NCBI RefSeq assembly: GCF_009696575.1
Contig: NZ_VULQ01000003.1
Span: 124,001 to 188,000, forward strand
From: Anaerococcus porci
GTDB lineage: Bacteria; Bacillota; Clostridia; Tissierellales; Peptoniphilaceae
Length of the DNA: 64,000 nt
Direction: 5' to 3'
Shown: positions 59,152-64,000 of the stretch, piece after piece
Layout of the letters: each line of letters begins with the position of its first letter
Numbering within the stretch: position 1 is the stretch's first letter
Position numbers and translations under genes: made by a program
The notes under the pieces: generated by a model
Seen by the model: only the letters and a program-made list of their open reading frames with translations
The model's database searches: none
Told to the model about the DNA's origin: nothing

Positions 59152-59573
59152 ACTTTCCTCACTTTCTTAAATTTTATTTTTATACACTTGTATAACAATA
59201 AATAATATTTATTATATAATAAAAAATGCTTTGAGAAAATAGAAGGGTTAGAAAGATTATTTAAAAGTTAGACTAAATCTTTTTAAAGAGACTAAACTGT
59301 ATTAGACTCTTAAAAATAACTTTTAAAAAAGATATTTATCTATGACATAGATAAACTCAAGGTTTTGATAACTGAAGTATAACTAAAATAGAACAATATT
59401 TATTCTAATTATGTCTTAATGATAAATTATAAGGTAACATTTCTTTAAATATATATATATCAAGAATTGAAGAAATATAGATTTAACTCAAGCAAACTTA
59501 ATTTTGAAGTCTATTTTTGAAAAGCCCTATCAAATTTAAATTTCCTAGACATTATAACTATATTTATTAAAAC
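59152..59573. other. AT-rich intergenic region
   Basis: About 420 bp with no convincing ORF or structured RNA apart from the palindrome at 59180-59195. Confidence 0.5.
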
Positions 59574-59606
59574 ACCCTCTTTACTGCCTTGTACAGTAAA
59601 GAGGGT
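59566..59606 (-). terminator. Rho-independent terminator of the MurNAc operon
   Basis: ACCCTCTTTACTG (59574-59586) pairs perfectly with the arm at 59594-59606. On the minus strand GTTTTAAT follows. Confidence 0.88.
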
Positions 59607-59659
59607 AACTATCAGATTTAAGATTTTATTTTTATATTTTTTCAATTTTAATATATTTC

Positions 59660-61099
59660 CTACTTAAATTTAAATTCCTTACTTCCTGTAAGGTCTTCAC
59701 CTTCTACATATTTTTTATCTATACCAAATAGGTAAGTTAGGATAAATCCTCCTATATAGGCTCCTAGAAGTCCAAGGATATATCCAAAAGCTCTTCCATT
59801 GTATATTAATGGAATCAAGGCTAGTCCACTTGGTCCTATGGCTGTTGCACCTATATTTCCTATTGCTCCTATTATAGCTCCTCCAACTCCTCCACCAAGA
59901 CATGCTGTGATGAAGGCTTTACCCATTGGAAGGGTTAAGGCATAAATTAGGGGTTCTCCAATACCAAGTATACCTACTGGAAGTCCTCCCTTAGCGATTT
60001 CTATTAGCTTTTTATTTTTTCTACATTTTACCAAAACTGCTATAGCCGCTCCAACTTGACCTGCTCCTGCCATGGCAAGAATTGGAAGAAGGTAAGTTGC
60101 ACCTTGGCTTTCAATCATTGCTACATGGATAGGTGTTAAGATTTGATGAAGGCCAAGCATTACCATAGGTAGGAATACTGCACCAAGTATAAATCCTGAG
60201 AAAGCTCCTCCTAGCTTTATTACTCCATTTATTACTCCTATAAGTCCATTTGATATAAGACCTGCTATAGGCATTATAATAAACATTGTAAGTATACCTG
60301 TTAAAAGAAGTGAAATTGTTGGTACAAGAATAATATCAAGAGCATCTGGTATAACTTTTCTTAGGTTCTTTTCTATTTTAACTAAGATAAATACAGCAAG
60401 TATTACCCCTATAACTCCACCTTGTCCAGGTAGAAGTGGTGAGTTTAAGAAGATATTTTTTAAAGGCTTATCTGGATTCATTGCAGATAAGTAAATCATG
60501 CCTCCTATTACTCCACCAAGTCCTTCATTACCCCTAAATACTTTTGCAGCATTTATACCAATAAATACATTAAGATATCCATAGAGTCCTGTCTTTATTA
60601 TATTTAAGACTTGAAGTATTGATACATATGTTTCTCCGCTCACACTTCCTGCAGTTATCAAATTTTGTAAGACTGAGGCTATACCACCAATAAGACCTGC
60701 ACCTACAAAGGCTGGTATTAGTGGAACAAAAATCGATGCTATTGTTGCAGTAAAGGACTTAAAAGCAGAATCTTTTTGTCCTTGTTTCACTTTCTCTTTA
60801 TTCTCCCTAGTTCTTATATCTATTTCACTTTCCTCAGTGAATGTAGCTGCTGTAAGATTTGCCATCTCACGAGCTATCTTTTCGCTTTTTCCAGGCCCTG
60901 TTACTACTTGGATTTGATCACCTTTTACAAGACCCATAATCCCATCAAGCTCTTCAATCTTTTCAAAAGAAACCTTTTCTTGATCCTTTACTTTTACTCT
61001 TACCCTTGTCATACAATTTATGACTTCAACTAAGTTATCTTCTCCTCCAAAATAGCTTACTAATTTTTGGGCAATAATTTTATTTTTATCATCTGTCAT
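59660..61099 (-). CDS. murP: PTS EIIBC component, MurNAc-type
   Basis: 479 residues: an N-terminal EIIB domain with phospho-Cys29 in EVINCMTRVRVKVKD, a linker (about 85-110), and an EIIC domain with about ten membrane segments (FVPLIPAFVGAGLIGGIASV and GIGEPLIYALTLPMGKAF). It belongs to the sucrose/trehalose/MurNAc branch and lacks its own EIIA. The adjacent etherase and MupG genes identify MurNAc or MurNAc-GlcNAc as the likely substrate, imported as the 6-phosphate. It overlaps murQ by 4 bp (ATGA). Confidence 0.9.
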   Translation of the reverse strand: MTDDKNKIIAQKLVSYFGGEDNLVEVINCMTRVRVKVKDQEKVSFEKIEELDGIMGLVKGDQIQVVTGPGKSEKIAREMANLTAATFTEESEIDIRTRENKEKVKQGQKDSAFKSFTATIASIFVPLIPAFVGAGLIGGIASVLQNLITAGSVSGETYVSILQVLNIIKTGLYGYLNVFIGINAAKVFRGNEGLGGVIGGMIYLSAMNPDKPLKNIFLNSPLLPGQGGVIGVILAVFILVKIEKNLRKVIPDALDIILVPTISLLLTGILTMFIIMPIAGLISNGLIGVINGVIKLGGAFSGFILGAVFLPMVMLGLHQILTPIHVAMIESQGATYLLPILAMAGAGQVGAAIAVLVKCRKNKKLIEIAKGGLPVGILGIGEPLIYALTLPMGKAFITACLGGGVGGAIIGAIGNIGATAIGPSGLALIPLIYNGRAFGYILGLLGAYIGGFILTYLFGIDKKYVEGEDLTGSKEFKFK

Positions 61100-61983
61100 T
61101 GTATCCCCCTTCTTAAAAATCCATCATTTTCTTTTAAAATATTTAAAGCTTCATCTCTTTTTATATCCTTAAGTCCCATAAGTATGGCACACTTAACAGA
61201 ATTTTGTGACTCGTTTAAAAGTTTTTCCGCCCTTTTTTCATCAACTTCACACACTTCTTTTATAATGGATATGGCCCTTTTTCTAAGCTTCTTATTTGAT
61301 ACTCTTACATCTACCATGAGGTTATCATATACCTTTCCTATCCTAACCATAGCCGTTGTGGAAATTATATTGAGAACCATTTTTGTAGCAGTTCCTGCCT
61401 TCATTCTTGTAGAGCCTGTAAGAATTTCACTTCCTGTATCTACTTCTATAGGACAGTCTGCATACTTTGAAATTAAGGAGTCTAGATTACAAGATAAAGA
61501 GCCTGTGCTTGCTCCAATCTCTCTTGCATATTTTAATGCCCCTATAACATAGGGAGTTCTTCCGGAACTTGCTATTCCTACTAGCATATCTTCTTTAGTA
61601 AATTGATTTTTTATAAGATCCAATTTTCCCATTTCTTCATTATCTTCTGCATTTTCTACAGGATTTCTTAATGCCTTATCACCCCCTGCAATTATTCCGT
61701 TTATAAGATTTGGATTTACTGAAAAGGTAGGTAAGGCTTCACTTGCATCAAGAACTCCTAGTCTTCCACTTGTACCTGCTCCTATATAAAAAAGCCTACC
61801 ACCCCTATTAAGTACTCTTACAAGCTCATCAACAAGTTTTTCTATCTCACCTATTTTTTGACCTACCTTTTTTGCTATTGATTGATCTTCCTTGTTAATT
61901 ATTTCAATAATTTCTCTTGTAGATTTCAAATCAAGATCTTTTGAATTAATATTTCTATTTTCTGTTGATGGCAATTCTATCAT
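61096..61983 (-). CDS. murQ: N-acetylmuramic acid 6-phosphate etherase
   Basis: 295 residues with a SIS fold. FYIGAGTSGRLGVLDASEALPTF contains the first catalytic Glu and PVENAEDNEEMG the second. It cleaves the lactyl ether of MurNAc-6-P to GlcNAc-6-P and D-lactate. The ATG at 61981-61983 directly touches the GGAG; a TTG at 61972-61974 (LPSTENRN) has better spacing and could be the true start. It overlaps mupG by up to 29 bp. Confidence 0.94.
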   Translation of the reverse strand: MIELPSTENRNINSKDLDLKSTREIIEIINKEDQSIAKKVGQKIGEIEKLVDELVRVLNRGGRLFYIGAGTSGRLGVLDASEALPTFSVNPNLINGIIAGGDKALRNPVENAEDNEEMGKLDLIKNQFTKEDMLVGIASSGRTPYVIGALKYAREIGASTGSLSCNLDSLISKYADCPIEVDTGSEILTGSTRMKAGTATKMVLNIISTTAMVRIGKVYDNLMVDVRVSNKKLRKRAISIIKEVCEVDEKRAEKLLNESQNSVKCAILMGLKDIKRDEALNILKENDGFLRRGIQ

Positions 61984-62944
61984 CTCCTTTTATTAAATCA
62001 AGTATAGCTAGATGCTCTTTACAAACTCTTCCTATGACATTTCTAGAATTACTAAGTCCCAAATCAAGCCTTGCTATCTCTAGCTCTCCAGAATATCTTC
62101 CCGAATTCTTATTAAGGATAAGAAAATCTCCCTTTCTTATATAATTATTTGAAACTTCATTAATAAATTTATAAGTTCTCTCATTTCTTATAATATATTT
62201 GCTTATATCACTTCTTACCTTAAATTCATTAATTTCATATCCCTTTTTTAAGTATAGATCAAGATTAATAATCCCTTTCTTTTCAAAAACTTCAATATAT
62301 CCTTTGTTCTTCATACTTAAACCTTCAGATAATACTAAATTATTAATCTTATAAAATCTTTTAAGCTTAAGATATGAATAATAAGGGTCTTTAAACCTAT
62401 CCTCTTCAAGGCTTGGAAGAGATTTATACAAGGGTCCTCTAAAGTCTTTATCTCCTTGAAAAAATGCAAATAAATCAAGTCCAAATTTCTCCAATACTTT
62501 ATTTTTTTCTATAAAATCATCCTCTCCCAGTCCAGAAAATTCTAAAGGATAGTAATTGTGCCAAGCAGAAATGTTAGAAAAATTTCCTCCAAGCTCTTTA
62601 ATTGCTTCAAGTGTTTCACGTGAAACACTTGAAGCATTTATAGCTATCCTATTATTCTTAGATAAGTTCACTATTTTTTCTTTGTCGAAACCGAAATCAA
62701 GTCTTAATATAAGTCCCATTCTCAAAAGCTCTGGGTAGTGTTTCAAAATTTCTCCATTAATATCAAGGCAAATATCAATCTTAAGAGAATCTGCCAAAGA
62801 TTTTAAAAAGATAAGTTTTTTCATATTCCTATCATCTACTGGGTAATGCATAGAAGTAAAAAGAATATCAAAATTTTTAAACTCATTTATTTTCTCTTCT
62901 ATATAATTTTCATCTTGATTAAGATATAGACTAAATCCCAACAT
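61955..62944 (-). CDS. mupG: 6-phospho-N-acetylmuramidase MupG (DUF871 family)
   Basis: 329 residues, starting MLGFSLYLNQDENYIEEKIN, the DUF871 TIM-barrel start followed by a small C-terminal cyclophilin-like domain (about 230-329, RSGRYSGELEIARL-like). In Staphylococcus aureus MupG hydrolyses MurNAc-6-P-GlcNAc delivered by MurP, and the same gene set is here. Motifs FTSMHYPVDD and DINGEILKHYPELLRMGLILRLDFG are visible. It overlaps the upstream small surface-protein gene by 14 bp. A perfect parS site lies inside (62612-62627), read S-V-S-R-E-T. Confidence 0.88.
   Translation of the reverse strand: MLGFSLYLNQDENYIEEKINEFKNFDILFTSMHYPVDDRNMKKLIFLKSLADSLKIDICLDINGEILKHYPELLRMGLILRLDFGFDKEKIVNLSKNNRIAINASSVSRETLEAIKELGGNFSNISAWHNYYPLEFSGLGEDDFIEKNKVLEKFGLDLFAFFQGDKDFRGPLYKSLPSLEEDRFKDPYYSYLKLKRFYKINNLVLSEGLSMKNKGYIEVFEKKGIINLDLYLKKGYEINEFKVRSDISKYIIRNERTYKFINEVSNNYIRKGDFLILNKNSGRYSGELEIARLDLGLSNSRNVIGRVCKEHLAILDLIKGDDRIAINRK
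62604..62635. promoter_or_regulatory. parS site inside a 32-bp perfect palindrome
   Basis: The core TGTTTCACGTGAAACA (62612-62627) is a perfect parS. Here the symmetry extends eight further bases on each side (GCTTCAAG and CTTGAAGC), giving a 32-bp perfect palindrome. ParB is expected to load here. Confidence 0.92.
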
Positions 62945-63242
62945 TTTTTAACCTTCTTAGCATAAGAATTGATGAAATTATAGCAATAAACAAGCTAGCA
63001 ATAGAAGATATTCCAGTTTTTGGATTGTTTTTTTCTTTTATTATCCTACTTATCATTTCCTTGTAGCCACTATTTTCTACATTTTTTGTACTTATCTTAT
63101 CAGCTATATTTAATGATTTATCTTCTTTATCATCCTTTGACTCTATCACTGTTTCTTCTTGATTTTCTTTTAGCGTATCATCAGCTAGGGAATTTGTTGG
63201 TATTAACAATAAGGCTAAAGCTAATAATATAAGCTTTTTCAT
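62931..63242 (-). CDS. small secreted protein with NPKTG-type sorting signal
   Basis: 103 residues. A signal peptide (MKKLILLALALLLIPTNSLA) precedes an acidic Lys/Glu-rich stretch of about 55 residues. NNPKTG, a hydrophobic segment (ISSIASLFIAIISSILMLR) and a basic tail RRLKN follow, the layout of a sortase signal with NPKTG replacing LPXTG. AAAGGAGGTATAA stands before the ATG. It is the first gene of the MurNAc operon and overlaps mupG by 14 bp, so it is co-translated with peptidoglycan-recycling enzymes. No family recognised. Confidence 0.75.
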   Translation of the reverse strand: MKKLILLALALLLIPTNSLADDTLKENQEETVIESKDDKEDKSLNIADKISTKNVENSGYKEMISRIIKEKNNPKTGISSIASLFIAIISSILMLRRLKNVGI

Positions 63243-63361
63243 TTATACCTCCTTTGATGGCACATTAATATAGGAATTATATAAGTTAAACTTTTAATCT
63301 TATTAAATATTCTAAAATATATTAGACTATTGTTTGAAAAGCTTTTTATTTTCTATATTAT

Positions 63362-63393
63362 AAAACACTTGAAAATTTATTTCAAGTGTTTTT
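63362..63393 (-). terminator. Rho-independent terminator after the murR-like gene
   Basis: AACACTTGAAA (63364-63374) pairs with TTTCAAGTGTT (63380-63390); T-rich flanks on both strands. It separates the regulator gene from the operon it probably controls. Confidence 0.75.
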
Positions 63394-63410
63394 GTTTATT
63401 TTTGAAATAA

Positions 63411-64000
63411 TTATTTAAGTTTATCAGTTAAGTCCTTACTTATTTTAAGGCTCTCATTTACATTTTCGTAATTTTTAGCTATATAGGTGAAAAATAGAAT
63501 ATCTGTAATTATAAAAGATGAGAATCTTGAGGTAATTGCCCCATATCTTATTTCTTTTTCACTTGATGGAATTTTTAGAATTATGTCTGATAGGTCTTTT
63601 ATTTTTGATTTTTCAGACTTTGTTATGGCTATAACCCTAGCATTATTTTCTTTTGCAAATTTCACTGCTTCTAATACTTCTTTTGTTTTAGCATTATAGG
63701 AGATTGCTATAAGGATATCACCCTTTTTTATATGGCTTATGGCTGAAAGATTTGTGTGAGCATCTTTTTCATAAAAAACATTTGCACCTGCCCTAAGGAG
63801 TTTATAGTAGAAATCTTCACATATAAGTCCAGATCCTGCAACTCCACAAAGGTAAATCCTACTTGCCATATTGATTAAATTTCCTGCCTTTTCTATATTT
63901 TTTTCATCTATTATAGCATAGGTTTTTTCTAATGTCTTTTGGATATTTGCTCTAGATTTATCTATTATTTCACTGATCTTATCATCCTTTTTTATTTCAT
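63411..64000 (-). CDS. RpiR/MurR-family regulator, C-terminal part (cut by window end)
   Basis: The frame stays open to base 64000, beyond the internal ATG at 63867-63869, giving about 195 residues. The linker EIIDKSRANIQKTLEKTYAI leads into a SIS domain (ASRIYLCGVAGSGLICEDFYYKL, ILIAISYNAKTKEVLEAVKFAKENNARVIAITK) that binds phosphosugars. This is the C-terminal effector half of RpiR-type regulators; the N-terminal HTH lies outside the window. Next to murQ/mupG/murP it should be the MurNAc-6-P-responsive MurR. Confidence 0.85.
   Translation of the reverse strand, partial: EIKKDDKISEIIDKSRANIQKTLEKTYAIIDEKNIEKAGNLINMASRIYLCGVAGSGLICEDFYYKLLRAGANVFYEKDAHTNLSAISHIKKGDILIAISYNAKTKEVLEAVKFAKENNARVIAITKSEKSKIKDLSDIILKIPSSEKEIRYGAITSRFSSFIITDILFFTYIAKNYENVNESLKISKDLTDKLK

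Overview
The window is low-GC, AT-rich DNA with AGGAGG-type ribosome binding sites, an A/V-type ATPase, a class Ia ribonucleotide reductase, methionine gamma-lyase, a galacto-N-biose phosphorylase cluster and several surface proteins. This points to an anaerobic Gram-positive coccus of the Peptoniphilaceae/Tissierellia, most like Anaerococcus. The organism call is an inference from gene content, not a match I could run. No rRNA, tRNA, CRISPR array or transposase was seen.

Layout. 1-5481 (minus): start of galE, an MsmK/UgpC-type ABC ATPase, a 59-residue membrane protein, a GH112 phosphorylase and two sugar permeases, a host-glycan (mucin/milk Gal-HexNAc) uptake and phosphorolysis operon. 5784-7451: a CoA-disulfide reductase/rhodanese fusion. 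7349-17566: a region of about 10 kb flanked by two perfect 108-bp direct copies of the 3' end of that reductase gene. It carries a decayed ABC transporter, a six-gene catabolic operon (NhaC-type carrier, MtnK-like kinase, 2-hydroxyacid dehydrogenase, LsrK-like FGGY kinase, class II aldolase, iron alcohol dehydrogenase) and a divergent DeoR regulator. I read it as an inserted catabolic island.

17613-23154: methionine gamma-lyase, a divergent LysR regulator, a second NhaC-family carrier and a broken ABC exporter. 23184-24527: a CorC/HlyC-type membrane protein. 24617-33018: the nine-gene V-ATPase operon H-I-K-E-C-F-A-B-D with a sodium-type K subunit. 33190-33513: a small membrane protein behind a strong promoter overlapped by a Fur-like box. 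Then glpX, a lipoprotein and a 1490-residue wall-anchored adhesin.

41042-43452: an SsuBCA-like nutrient ABC transporter whose binding-protein gene contains a perfect parS site. 43615-46625: a MacB-like ABC system with a CARDB-like membrane protein. 47012-50378: a structured leader followed by a phosphodiesterase, an MHS-family carrier and a HAD phosphatase. 51187-52690: an ECF-type sigma factor and its DUF4179-like partner. 52979-56860: nrdB and nrdA with a NrdR-like box pair. 57124-59151: RDD protein, SppA and a small membrane protein. 59660-64000: a MurNAc/peptidoglycan recycling operon (murP, murQ, mupG, a small NPKTG-anchored protein) behind a MurR/RpiR-type regulator cut by the window end. 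A second perfect parS site lies inside mupG.

Together the window is a core chromosome segment, probably in the origin-proximal domain given two parS sites. Its metabolism is built around host glycans, cell-wall sugars and amino-acid fermentation, with one recent-looking catabolic insertion and several gene remnants.
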